From Mesorhizobium sp. (GTDB lineage: Bacteria > Pseudomonadota > Alphaproteobacteria > Rhizobiales > Rhizobiaceae), in assembly GCA_019635735.1 (NCBI GenBank), contig JAHBYX010000002.1, positions 434,001 through 498,000 on the forward strand: a stretch of DNA of 64,000 nucleotides, given 5' to 3'. Made by a program: the position numbers and the translations under genes. Positions 20,342-28,487 of this stretch are shown piece by piece. The notes under the pieces were generated by a model. The model did no database searches. It was not told where the DNA came from and saw nothing but the letters and a program-made list of their open reading frames with translations. The first letter of the stretch is position 1, and every line of letters begins with the position of its first letter.

Positions 20342-21481
20342 TTATTCTCGGTAATTTACGGCACGGCCGATGACCGGTAGCTCCTCCGGCGCAAGGCCGA
20401 GAGTCAACAGCCGGTAACCGTCATCGGTAACCAGCACCAGATCCTCCGTGTGATATGCGCCCGACGAGTGCTTCACCATTGGTTCGATATTGATGACCAT
20501 GCCGGACTTCAGCGGCGTCTTGTCACCGGGGCGCAGCATCGGATTCTCGTGCAGCTCGACACCAAACGAATGCCCGATATGCGGCATGCCGAAAGGTAGA
20601 CCATTCTTCTCGAACAGGCCCTTGCAGAGGAAGAACAGATCCTCAGCGAGCACGCCGGGCTTCACCGCTTCGATCGTTTCGCGCTGGATGCGAACCAACT
20701 TCGCGTGGATCTCCTTCTGCTCCTGCGTCGGCTCTCCGGCCGAATAGGTTCGGGCGAAATCACTAGCGAAGGCGCCATAGGTGCCGCCCACGTCAAAGCG
20801 GATGATGTCGCCCGGTCTCGGCAGCACATCTGACTGTGCCGTCGTATGCGGGTGTTTGGTCCTGTCGCCAGACGCGAACGCCATGAAGAGGGTGCCATCG
20901 GCGCCGTAGTTGATGATATTGTTGGCGATCTTCTGAGCCATGTCGGCCTCGGAGTCACCTTGCTTGCTGGCTTCCATCGCGTCCAGCACGGCCTTGTGTG
21001 TCTGCCTGGTAGCAGCCTCGAGCAGCGCGATCTCGCTCTCGCTCTTGATGGCGCGCAGCGCCGCGACCGTCTCGGTCGTGTTGATGAAGTCCGCGCCCGG
21101 CATTGCAGCCTTAAGCGTCTCAAACGAAGAAACCGGCAAGTAGTCGAGGTCGATGCCGATCTTGCCCTTCTCTAGCCCCTTCTTCTTCAGTTCCCGAGCC
21201 AGCACCTCGACCGGCACATCGACGAACTCGGTGTAGGTCACCACATCGTCGATCCAGCTTTCGGCGCGCGTAAGGCTCTCCTCAATGCTGCAGACAATGT
21301 TGAAGGGTTTGCCCTTCGCCAGCAGTACCGCGAAAGCCAAGCGCGGACGGATCAGCCGTACTGTCGAGATGAACGCGCCGGAAGCGTAGGCGAAGTTCTC
21401 CGGGCTCATGGCAACGATGGCGTCGAGCCCTTCCTCGGTGGGAAGGGCTTTCAGAGCTTCGGTATTGGGAATGAATTGCAT
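20342..21481 (-). CDS. M24 (pita-bread fold) metallohydrolase, Xaa-Pro peptidase/creatinase-like
   Basis: A 379-residue cytoplasmic enzyme. The N-terminal creatinase-type domain begins with SPENFAYASGAFIST; the catalytic domain has the five metal ligands Asp230 and Asp241 (RFDVGGTYGAFASDFARTY), His304 (GHSFGVELHE), Glu333 (NIEPM) and Glu346 (HTEDLVLV). M24 relatives include aminopeptidase P, creatinase and ectoine hydrolase, all acting on amide bonds next to a ring or substituted nitrogen. Leading a TRAP-RidA run and divergent from a winged-helix regulator, it probably hydrolyses the imported compound. No ectoine-specific partner gene is present. Confidence 0.93.
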   Translation of the reverse strand: MQFIPNTEALKALPTEEGLDAIVAMSPENFAYASGAFISTVRLIRPRLAFAVLLAKGKPFNIVCSIEESLTRAESWIDDVVTYTEFVDVPVEVLARELKKKGLEKGKIGIDLDYLPVSSFETLKAAMPGADFINTTETVAALRAIKSESEIALLEAATRQTHKAVLDAMEASKQGDSEADMAQKIANNIINYGADGTLFMAFASGDRTKHPHTTAQSDVLPRPGDIIRFDVGGTYGAFASDFARTYSAGEPTQEQKEIHAKLVRIQRETIEAVKPGVLAEDLFFLCKGLFEKNGLPFGMPHIGHSFGVELHENPMLRPGDKTPLKSGMVINIEPMVKHSSGAYHTEDLVLVTDDGYRLLTLGLAPEELPVIGRAVNYRE

Positions 21482-21565
21482 GTCGGGACGACCTCTTCAC
21501 GATTCACATGACGTTGAGGAAGGGGCGCCTCCTAGACGGCCCGTGACATCAATTCGCCCTCAACT

Positions 21566-21584
21566 TGACGACAGATTGTCATCA
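21566..21584. promoter_or_regulatory. Near-palindromic operator candidate between the peptidase and regulator genes
   Basis: TGACGACAGATTGTCATCA is a 19-base palindrome with one mismatched pair around the centre GACA-GAT-TGTC. It overlaps a possible plus-strand promoter (TTGACG at 21,565 and TATCGC at 21,588, 17-base spacer) and lies between the divergent peptidase and winged-helix genes, the usual place for a MarR-type autoregulatory site. Confidence 0.45.
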
Positions 21585-21712
21585 TTTTATCGCCTTATCA
21601 ATAGCGATTGTTGGACGGCGTACCCGCCAGTATGCCGGGAAAATGGGCGCTCGCCGTTGCCTGCCCTTTTGGTCCGGGGTAGAGGATTCCCGAAGTCGAA
21701 GGAGGCTGTGGC

Positions 21713-22225
21713 TTGAACAAACCCGTAGAAGAAAAAGAACTGGCCGATCTGGTTGAGAGGCTCGCGCCGATCATGACCCAGTTCGAGCTCGCCATGATCG
21801 TGGCGAAGCACGCGCAGGAGCAGTGGGGGCTTCGATGTGCTGCGGCGACCGGAATGAAAGGATACTCGCCCGTCGACCTGTTGGTCCTTCACATGGTCGG
21901 CTATGGATCAAAGCGGCTGGCGGACATCTGCTTTGCGCTGAACGTAGAGGACACGCACGTTGTGTCCTATGCCCTAAAAAAGCTCCAGCGCGCGCAGCTG
22001 GTCGAGAGTCAAAAGATCGGTAAAGACACCTTCTTTGTTCCGACCACAGAGGGTCGTTCCTTTATCGCCGACTACAAGACGGTGCGGAAGCGATTCCTGA
22101 TTCGTGCCCTTGCTCGTTTCTCAGGTGGGGAGCTGGAGCTTGAACAGTTGACTGAGATGCTCCGGGTGCTTTCAGGTCTCTACGAGCAGGCCGCACGAAG
22201 TGCAGAGAATTCAGTGGCGGCCTAA
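21713..22225 (+). CDS. Winged-helix regulator, MarR-like (HTH_27)
   Basis: A 170-residue regulator. After a helical N-terminus, the winged HTH covers SPVDLLVLHMVGYGSKRLADICFALNVEDTHVVSYALKKLQRAQLVE, followed by the wing QKIGKDTFFVPTTEGRSFIADY and a C-terminal dimerisation helix. The start is a TTG at 21,713 with GAAGGAGG seven bases upstream; no in-frame ATG would keep the N-terminal helix. It is divergent from the peptidase-TRAP-RidA run and most simply controls it. Confidence 0.87.
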   Translation: MNKPVEEKELADLVERLAPIMTQFELAMIVAKHAQEQWGLRCAAATGMKGYSPVDLLVLHMVGYGSKRLADICFALNVEDTHVVSYALKKLQRAQLVESQKIGKDTFFVPTTEGRSFIADYKTVRKRFLIRALARFSGGELELEQLTEMLRVLSGLYEQAARSAENSVAA

Positions 22226-22374
22226 AAGGTCATGCCCCCCGCAAGTCTGTCCAGTTGATACAGCGCGCAAGATCGTCGGCGCCGTTGGACTGCGTTTCAT
22301 AGCCTGAATGCATCTGAGCATTCGGGCATCACTCTTTCTAGCACTCGTCCGGCCACTTGTGGACCTCAGGTCGC
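22226..22374. other. Intergenic debris between modules A and B
   Basis: No gene is seen here. It separates the regulator from the degraded IS3-type orfA that follows. Together with 22,563-22,735 it forms about 500 bases without an intact gene. Confidence 0.6.
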
Positions 22375-22562
22375 CGTAGCGCACCCGCGACGCAGCCGCT
22401 TCACCTCGGACGGCATCAGACCTGCGTATCGCTTGCGCCAGTTGTAGAAGGTCGCTTCCGAAATACCGGCCTTCCCGCAGATCTCGCCGTCCGCCGTTCC
22501 GTCCTCAGCCTGCTTCAAGACGAGGGCGATCAGCGCCTCCGAGAACTTCGATGGCCTTCATG
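22375..22562 (-). pseudogene. IS3-type OrfA remnant, frameshifted
   Basis: The minus strand encodes SEALIALVLKQAEDGTADGEIC, then GKAGISEATFYNWRKRYAGLMPSEVKRLRRG, the HTH of an IS3-family OrfA. The start codon region reads ATGAAGGCC with an extra base relative to the usual MKASKFS start, breaking the frame, and no OrfB follows. Non-functional. Confidence 0.75.
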
Positions 22563-22735
22563 ATCTTCCGCTCCTCCCAGCCAAGGGATGTTAACGCGGA
22601 AAACTCCAGCTTCGAACGATCCAGTTTTCAGGGATCAGAGCAAGAGCCTATAACATTACGGCATTGCCGCTTAGGCTTTATGTATTTTCGGATCCGCAGC
22701 TGTCCGTGTAACCAACGGGGGAAATGGAGCTAAAA

Positions 22736-24178
22736 ATGGCAAGGACTGGGATCCTGATCGATAACCAGTGGCGCAATGCCGAAACAGGCGCGACCATCCC
22801 GGTGATGGCGCCCGCCGAGGGGCGCGAGTTCGCGCGTATCGCAGCCGCGACCGAGCGGGACGTCAACGCGGCCGTGAAGGCTGCGCGGCGGGCGGTGGAG
22901 AGCGGCGCCTGGGGCAGGCTGACGGCGGCCGAGCGCGGGCGGCTCCTATCAAAGATGGCGATCGTCGTCGCCGATCATTCGGAGGAGCTCGCTCACCTCG
23001 AGGCGCGTGACACCGGCAAGCCGATCAGGCAGGCCCGAAACGACATCGCCGCCGCGGCGCGCTACTTTGAATATTACGGCGGTGGCGCCGACAAGGTTCA
23101 TGGCGACACGCTGCCCTTCCTCAGCGGGCACTTCGCCGCCACCGAGAGAGTGCCGCATGGCGTGACGGCGCACATCATCCCCTGGAACTATCCGGCTCAA
23201 ATGTTCCCGCGCTCGGTCGGCCCGGCGCTCGCCATGGGCAATGCAGTGGTGATGAAGCCGGCCGAGGACGCCTGCCAGACCCCGCTGCGGATGGCCGAGC
23301 TGATGGTCGAGAATGGCTTTCCCGAGGGCGCCATCAACATGGTCACCGGCTACGGCCACGAGGCCGGCGCGGCTTTGAGCAGCCATCCGGACATCGATTT
23401 CATCTCCTTCATCGGTAGCAATGCGACTGGCGTGCAGATCCAGACGGCGGCGGCCAGGAACCACATCGGCTGCACGCTGGAGCTCGGCGGCAAGTCGGCG
23501 CAGATCGTCTTCGCGGACGCCGACCTCGACGCCGCCTTGCCGGTGCTGGTCAACGCGATCGTGCAGCATGCCGGCCAGACCTGCTCGGCCGGGTCGCGGC
23601 TGCTGGTGGAGCGCAGCGCCTACGACCGGATCGTCGAGCGCGTTGCCGAGCGCTTCCGCCAGGTGCGTGTCGGGACGCCCGAGATGGATCTCGACCTCGG
23701 CCCGGTGGTGAGCAGGCGCCAGCAGGAGCGCGTCGTCGGGTTCTGCGACCGGGCGGAGGAGGATTCGATTCCCGTGATCGCCTCCGGCCAGGTGTCGGAG
23801 GGGCTGCCGGCGGACGGCTTTTTCGTCCAACCGAAGCTGTTCGGCCCCGTGCCGCGCGCCAACGCGCTGGCGCATGAGGAGGTGTTCGGCCCGGTCATGG
23901 CGGTGATGCCGTTTGACGACGAGGCGGACGCCGTCGCGCTGGCCAACGCCACCCGCTACGGCCTCGTCGCCGGCGTGTGGACGCAGGACGGCGGCAGGGC
24001 GCTGCGCGTCGCCAGGCGCATGCAGGTCGGCCAGGTCTTCGTCAACTGCTACGGCGCCGGCGGCGGCATCGAACTGCCCTTCGGCGGCATGAAGAAATCG
24101 GGGCATGGCCGCGAGAAGGGCTTCGAGGCCTTCCACGAATTCTCCGCCCTGCGCACAATGGTCGTGAAGCACGGCTGA
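22736..24178 (+). CDS. Aldehyde dehydrogenase family protein
   Basis: A 480-residue NAD(P)-dependent aldehyde dehydrogenase. Catalytic and cofactor residues are in place: Asn151 (IIPWNYP), Lys174 (VVMKPAE), Glu249 (LELGGKSAQIVF) and nucleophile Cys283 (HAGQTCSAGSRLLV), with the C-terminal LPFGGMKKSGHGREKG. It most resembles betaine/gamma-aminobutyraldehyde-type dehydrogenases. The ATG at 22,736 has TGGAGC six bases upstream and is preferred over the ATG at 22,724. It is convergent with the CoA ester lyase, 25 bases away, and so probably serves the same pathway from its own promoter. Confidence 0.95.
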   Translation: MARTGILIDNQWRNAETGATIPVMAPAEGREFARIAAATERDVNAAVKAARRAVESGAWGRLTAAERGRLLSKMAIVVADHSEELAHLEARDTGKPIRQARNDIAAAARYFEYYGGGADKVHGDTLPFLSGHFAATERVPHGVTAHIIPWNYPAQMFPRSVGPALAMGNAVVMKPAEDACQTPLRMAELMVENGFPEGAINMVTGYGHEAGAALSSHPDIDFISFIGSNATGVQIQTAAARNHIGCTLELGGKSAQIVFADADLDAALPVLVNAIVQHAGQTCSAGSRLLVERSAYDRIVERVAERFRQVRVGTPEMDLDLGPVVSRRQQERVVGFCDRAEEDSIPVIASGQVSEGLPADGFFVQPKLFGPVPRANALAHEEVFGPVMAVMPFDDEADAVALANATRYGLVAGVWTQDGGRALRVARRMQVGQVFVNCYGAGGGIELPFGGMKKSGHGREKGFEAFHEFSALRTMVVKHG

Positions 24179-24203
24179 GCCGCGCTGCACGGCTTGTCGG
24201 CGG

Positions 24204-25121
24204 TTACCCTGCCGACCGGGCCTCGATCCGGTCGGCCATCGCGATCATCTCCTCGACCGCCTTCACCGAGGCGACATCGATCATCTTGCCCTCGAAGCTG
24301 ATCGCCCCCTCGCCGCGCTCCAGTGCCTCGGCATAGGCTGCCGCCATCGCGCGGGCCTTGGCCACGCGCGCGGGCTCGGGGGTGAAGATCTCTTCCGCCA
24401 GCGCGATCTGCGACGGATGGATCGCCCACTTGCCGGTGAAGCCCAGCAGTGCCGCGCGCCGCGCCTCGTCGCGATACTTATGCGGGTTGCGGAAATCGGC
24501 GAAAGGCCCGTCGATGGCATCGAGCCCGTTCAACCGGGCAGCAATGGCAACGCGGTTGCGGTGGTAGTGGTAGAGGTCGCCGGGATAGTCGTCGGTCTCT
24601 CCCACGTCGGTGACGGGCATGCCCTGGCTGCGGGCGTAGTCGCCCATGCCGAAGATCAGGGCTTCCAGCCTCGGTGAGGCAGCCGCGATCTGCTCCACCT
24701 TGTCCAGCGCCTGGATTTCCTCGATCAGCACCTCGATGCCGATCGGCCGCGCCAGGCCGCGACGGCGCTCCAGCATGGCAAGCAGGCGGTCGACGAACAG
24801 CACGTCCTCGGGGCCGAGCACCTTCGGCACGACGATGACGTCAAGCCGGTCGCCGCAGCCTTCGACCAGCGCGGTCATGTCGTCCAGCGCCCAGGGCGTC
24901 GTCAGGTCGTTGATGCGCACCGCGACCGTCGGCGCGCGGAAGGTCGTGTCGTGGACGGCGGCGACTGCGTTGGCGCGCGCGGCGTCCTTGCGGTTGGGGG
25001 CGACCGCGTCCTCCAGGTCGATGAACAGATGGTCTACCGCCACAGTCGCGGCCTTGGCGAGCATCTTCTCGCTGGAGCCAGGAACAGAGAGCTCGCAGCG
25101 CCGCAACCGTTTCGTCTTCAT
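24204..25121 (-). CDS. CoA ester lyase, HpcH/HpaI family (malyl-CoA lyase-like)
   Basis: A 305-residue TIM-barrel lyase. Blocks are RRCELSVPGSSEKMLAKAA, DHLFIDLEDAVAPNRKDAAR, VAVRINDLTTPWALDD, VIVVPKVLGPEDVLFVD, IGIEVLIEEIQALD, IFGMGDYARSQGMPVTDVG and FTGKWAIHPSQIALAEE. The GMGDYARSQG segment and tryptophan after the Lys are seen in malyl-/beta-methylmalyl-CoA lyases rather than in CitE proper. Such enzymes split a beta-hydroxyacyl-CoA into an acyl-CoA and a 2-oxo acid such as glyoxylate. It overlaps the upstream permease gene by four bases, so it is co-transcribed with the transporter. Confidence 0.93.
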   Translation of the reverse strand: MKTKRLRRCELSVPGSSEKMLAKAATVAVDHLFIDLEDAVAPNRKDAARANAVAAVHDTTFRAPTVAVRINDLTTPWALDDMTALVEGCGDRLDVIVVPKVLGPEDVLFVDRLLAMLERRRGLARPIGIEVLIEEIQALDKVEQIAAASPRLEALIFGMGDYARSQGMPVTDVGETDDYPGDLYHYHRNRVAIAARLNGLDAIDGPFADFRNPHKYRDEARRAALLGFTGKWAIHPSQIALAEEIFTPEPARVAKARAMAAAYAEALERGEGAISFEGKMIDVASVKAVEEMIAMADRIEARSAG

Positions 25122-26101
25122 GCCGACTCCGTTGGGTATAGTTGTCCCGTCCGACTGCCGCGCATGAGTTGCGCCACGAACTGCGGGATGCCGGCGAGGC
25201 CCTTGGGAAAGAAGCGAAGGATCAGCACGATCAGCACGGCGGTGACGAGATAGCGGCCGGGCCCCAGCGGCGCCATCACCTCGGACAGGATCGTGAAGAC
25301 GAAAGCGCCCGCGATCGGCCCCCAGACCGTGCCAGTGCCTCCGAGCAGGAGCATCGACAGCGCCAGCGTCAGGAACGAGAAGCCGAACATGTCCGGGCTC
25401 GCTGAGCGGACATACTGCGCATAGACCGCGCCGATCGCCCCGGGGAAAACGGCACTCAAGGCGAATGTCAGCAATCGCGTGCGCGAAAGCGGCACGCCGC
25501 GGCTGACCGCATAGGGTTCATTGTCGCGCAGCGCGACCACCCGCCAGCCGAAGCGCGATCGCGCGAACCACGAGACGACCGCGACGGTGAGGCCGAGTAT
25601 CGCCAGCGCCAGGTAGTAATAGCCGATGTTCTGGTGGTCGCGGAACGAGAAGGTGCCGATCTCCAGCGGCGGTATCTGCACCAGGCCGAAATTGCCGCCG
25701 GTGAGCTCGCGCTGGTTTAGGACGATCTGCAGGCAGAGCTGACCGAAAGCAAAGGTCACCAGGATGACATAGATGCCCTTCAGCCGCAGCACCGGCAGGC
25801 AGACCAGGATGCTAGCCGCGACCGACGCCGCGATGCCGATCGGCATGCCGAACCAGGGCGAGAAGCCGAAGGTCTTGGTGAGGATGCCGGTGGCATAGGC
25901 GCCGACCGCGAAGAAGGCCATGTGGGCGAAGTTGAACACGCCGCCGTAGCCCAGCGAAATGTTCCAGCTCGAGACCAGGACTGCATACATGATCGCGATG
26001 ATCGAGATGTGGCGGACGTAGGAATCGCCGTTGACCAGCGGCAGCGCGACGAGGATCGCGAAAAAGGCCACGATGGCGGCGGTGCGCAGTTTCGTCTCCA
26101 T
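25118..26101 (-). CDS. Branched-chain amino-acid-type ABC permease, LivM-like
   Basis: A 327-residue inner-membrane permease with about nine helices. Typical are SIIAIMYAVLVSSWNISLGYGGVFNFAHMAFFAVGAYATGIL and the cytoplasmic coupling loop SRFGWRVVALRDNEPYAVSRGV. An in-frame GTG at 26,107 overlaps the livH-like stop (GTGA), so the true start may be six bases upstream. The long frame to 26,500 is antisense-free but duplicates the livH region in another frame and is rejected. Confidence 0.94.
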   Translation of the reverse strand: METKLRTAAIVAFFAILVALPLVNGDSYVRHISIIAIMYAVLVSSWNISLGYGGVFNFAHMAFFAVGAYATGILTKTFGFSPWFGMPIGIAASVAASILVCLPVLRLKGIYVILVTFAFGQLCLQIVLNQRELTGGNFGLVQIPPLEIGTFSFRDHQNIGYYYLALAILGLTVAVVSWFARSRFGWRVVALRDNEPYAVSRGVPLSRTRLLTFALSAVFPGAIGAVYAQYVRSASPDMFGFSFLTLALSMLLLGGTGTVWGPIAGAFVFTILSEVMAPLGPGRYLVTAVLIVLILRFFPKGLAGIPQFVAQLMRGSRTGQLYPTESA

Positions 26102-26103
26102 CT

Positions 26104-26994
26104 TCACTGCTTTCCGAATAGGCCGTTTGGCCTCAGCACGAGGAAGCCGATGAAGACGAGAAACAGTACCGCCTGTGTCCAGTAGGCGCCGAGGAAATAG
26201 GTACTGGTCGCCTCGCCGAAGCCGACCAGATAGGCGCCGAGCACGGTGCCAGGCATGCTGCCGAGACCGCCGAGGATGACGACAATGAGCGCCTTGAGCA
26301 GCGGCTCGCCGCCGAGGCCCGGCGTGATGAAGCGGATGGCGCCCAGCATGATTCCGGCCAGGCCGGCGAGTGCTGCCGCGATGGCGAACGCGATGGCATA
26401 CATGCGCTGGACGCGGACGCCGGAAAGCTCGGCAAAGTCGCGGTTCTGCGCCACGGCGCGGATGGCGCTGCCGGTCCAGGTGAAGCGCAGGAAGGCCCAC
26501 AGTCCGAGCATCAGGAGCGGGGCGAGCAGGATGATGATCGCCTCATGGCCCGAGATCGTCGTGCCGGCGATCCGCACGTTGCCCTCGACGAACTTGTCGA
26601 GCTGCTTGATGCGAGGACCCCAGAGGAGGAGCGCCGAGTTCTCGATGAAGAAGGCGCCCGAAAGCGTGGTCATCACCGCGATCAGCACGATCTGCTTCTG
26701 GCCGAGGAAGGGAGCGACTAGCAGGTAGTTGATGATGAAACCAAGCAGCGCCGCGACCAGGATCGCCGCCACCACTCCGACTGCCAGCCCGAGGGCGAGG
26801 CCGCGCGGATCGGCTACCGTCCAGGCGACATAGGCGGCGGCCGCCATCAGCGCACCGTGGGTGAAATTGAAGATGCCGAGCGTGTTCCAGACCAGGGCCA
26901 GGCCGGCTGCCATCAGCACGTAGAGCGAGGCGAGCACCAGCCCGCTGGCGAAGATCGACTGGAAGACGAGCTGGATGGAATCAAGAGTGCCCAA
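26104..26994 (-). CDS. Branched-chain amino-acid-type ABC permease, LivH-like
   Basis: A 296-residue permease: LYVLMAAGLALVWNTLGIFNFTHGALMAAAAYVAW at the N-terminus and the coupling loop TWTGSAIRAVAQNRDFAELSGVRVQRMYAIAF near residue 185, then GAIRFITPGLGGEPLLKALIVVILGGLGS. It forms the heterodimeric channel with the LivM-like protein. Overlaps the LivF-like gene by 14 bases. Confidence 0.94.
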   Translation of the reverse strand: MGTLDSIQLVFQSIFASGLVLASLYVLMAAGLALVWNTLGIFNFTHGALMAAAAYVAWTVADPRGLALGLAVGVVAAILVAALLGFIINYLLVAPFLGQKQIVLIAVMTTLSGAFFIENSALLLWGPRIKQLDKFVEGNVRIAGTTISGHEAIIILLAPLLMLGLWAFLRFTWTGSAIRAVAQNRDFAELSGVRVQRMYAIAFAIAAALAGLAGIMLGAIRFITPGLGGEPLLKALIVVILGGLGSMPGTVLGAYLVGFGEATSTYFLGAYWTQAVLFLVFIGFLVLRPNGLFGKQ

Positions 26995-27700
26995 AATACA
27001 TGTCCACGATGCGCTTGTGTTCCAGTCCGCCCTCGCCCGAAATCTCGGCGTGGACCGTCCCTTCGCTGACGAGCAGGAAACGCGTCGCCAGCGTGTGCAG
27101 GAATTCCGGGTCCTGCTCCACGATGATCGTCTGAACGCCGGACGCGATGATGGCCGCGATCGCGTCGCGCAGCTCCGTCTTGAGCTTCGGCGATAGGCCG
27201 AGCGTCGGCTCGTCCAGGATGAGCAGCTTCGGCAGCCCCATCAGGCCGCAGCCGATCGCCACCATCTGGCGCTCGCCGCCGCTCAGCGTGCGGCAGCGCT
27301 GCCCGCGCCGTTCGGCCAGGCGCGGGAACAGTGCGAAGACGCGCTCGACGGTCCGCAGGCGCTGGGCGCGCGGACCCTTGGCGAAAGCACCCAGCCAGAG
27401 ATTTTCCTGCACCGTCAGGTCGGGAAACAGCGTGTTTCCCTGCGGCACATGGATCAGGCCGCGCTCGACGATCTCGGCCGGCGGATGGTTGGTGATGTCT
27501 TCGCCGCGAAAGGCGATCGTGCCCGACCAGGCGCGCAGCAGGCCCGACAATGTGCGGAACAGGGTCGACTTGCCATGGCCGTTCGGGCCAATCAGGCCGA
27601 CATTCTCGCCGCTGGCGACGCCAAACGAGATGCCATGCAGCACCGGCACGCGGCCATAGCCCGAATTCAGCCCACGAACGTCGAGGATGAGTTCACTCAT
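26981..27700 (-). CDS. ABC transporter ATPase, LivF-like
   Basis: A 239-residue ATPase. Walker A is GPNGHGKST, the signature is LSGGERQMVAIGCGL and Walker B is LLILDEPTLGL, followed by the His-less switch region IIVEQDPEF where a Glu-Gln pair is normal for LivF. It drives uptake together with the LivG-like ATPase, whose gene it overlaps by eight bases. Confidence 0.95.
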   Translation of the reverse strand: MSELILDVRGLNSGYGRVPVLHGISFGVASGENVGLIGPNGHGKSTLFRTLSGLLRAWSGTIAFRGEDITNHPPAEIVERGLIHVPQGNTLFPDLTVQENLWLGAFAKGPRAQRLRTVERVFALFPRLAERRGQRCRTLSGGERQMVAIGCGLMGLPKLLILDEPTLGLSPKLKTELRDAIAAIIASGVQTIIVEQDPEFLHTLATRFLLVSEGTVHAEISGEGGLEHKRIVDMYFGHS

Positions 27701-28430
27701 GCGCGGCTGCCGGTCCGAGATAGGCCTCGATGACCCGCGGATCGCGGATCACGTCCTGCGGCGTCCCCTCCGCCAGCAGCTCGCCGAAGTTCAGCACGAT
27801 CAGGCGGTTCGAGACGGAGACGAGCAGGGAGATGATGTGCTCGATGACGATGACCGAGATGCCACCGAGGTTGATGCGCTTGATCAGTTCGATCATCTCC
27901 GAAACCTCCGGACGCGACAGCCCGGCTGCCGGCTCGTCCAGCAGGAGCACCTTGGGCCGGCAGGCCAGCGCGGTTGCGATCATCAGCTTCTTGCGGTCGT
28001 AGACGGTGATCTCGGACGCGGGGCGGTCCTGCTGCGCGGCGAGGCCGACATAGTCCAGAAACTCCCGCGCGCGCTGGCGGGATGCCGCCTTGCCGGACCT
28101 GAAATCGCTGTCGGGCATCGACACCAGGACGTTCTCGATCACGCTCAGTGTCTCGAAATCGGTCTCGGTCTGGAAACTGCGGACAAGGCCCCTTTCGACG
28201 ATCTGTCGCGGCCCCAGGCCGCTGACGGACTCCCCCGCTACCCTGATCTCGCCCTCGTCGGGACCGAAGGGAACCTTGGTGAGGATGTTGAACAGGGTGC
28301 TCTTGCCGCTGCCGTTCGGTCCGGCGATGCCCAGCACCTCGTTGGACTTCAGCGAGAAGGAGAGGTTGCGAATGGCCTTCAACGCGCCGAAGCTCTTGCT
28401 GATGCCCTGCACGGCGAGAATGTCTGTCAT
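27693..28430 (-). CDS. ABC transporter ATPase, LivG-like
   Basis: A 245-residue ATPase with Walker A GPNGSGKST, a signature region that reads SEITVYDRKKLMIATALA rather than the canonical LSGGQ, and Walker B VLLLDEPAAGL, then VIEHIISLLVSVSNRL. The diverged signature (YDRKKL) is seen in some LivG proteins and is compensated by the partner ATPase. Second gene of the transporter run, 57 bases after the binding-protein gene. Confidence 0.93.
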   Translation of the reverse strand: MTDILAVQGISKSFGALKAIRNLSFSLKSNEVLGIAGPNGSGKSTLFNILTKVPFGPDEGEIRVAGESVSGLGPRQIVERGLVRSFQTETDFETLSVIENVLVSMPDSDFRSGKAASRQRAREFLDYVGLAAQQDRPASEITVYDRKKLMIATALACRPKVLLLDEPAAGLSRPEVSEMIELIKRINLGGISVIVIEHIISLLVSVSNRLIVLNFGELLAEGTPQDVIRDPRVIEAYLGPAAAHE

Positions 28431-28487
28431 GCGATACGCCCCTGCAACAGGGAGACCGATGCCCCTCGGTCTCCCTGCGTGCCGACC

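Noticed and set aside
20342..21481. Ectoine hydrolase (DoeA/EutD) as the specific identity of the M24 enzyme
   Set aside because: Fold and TRAP context fit, but no DoeB/EutE deacetylase or other ectoine genes are nearby, so only the family is called.
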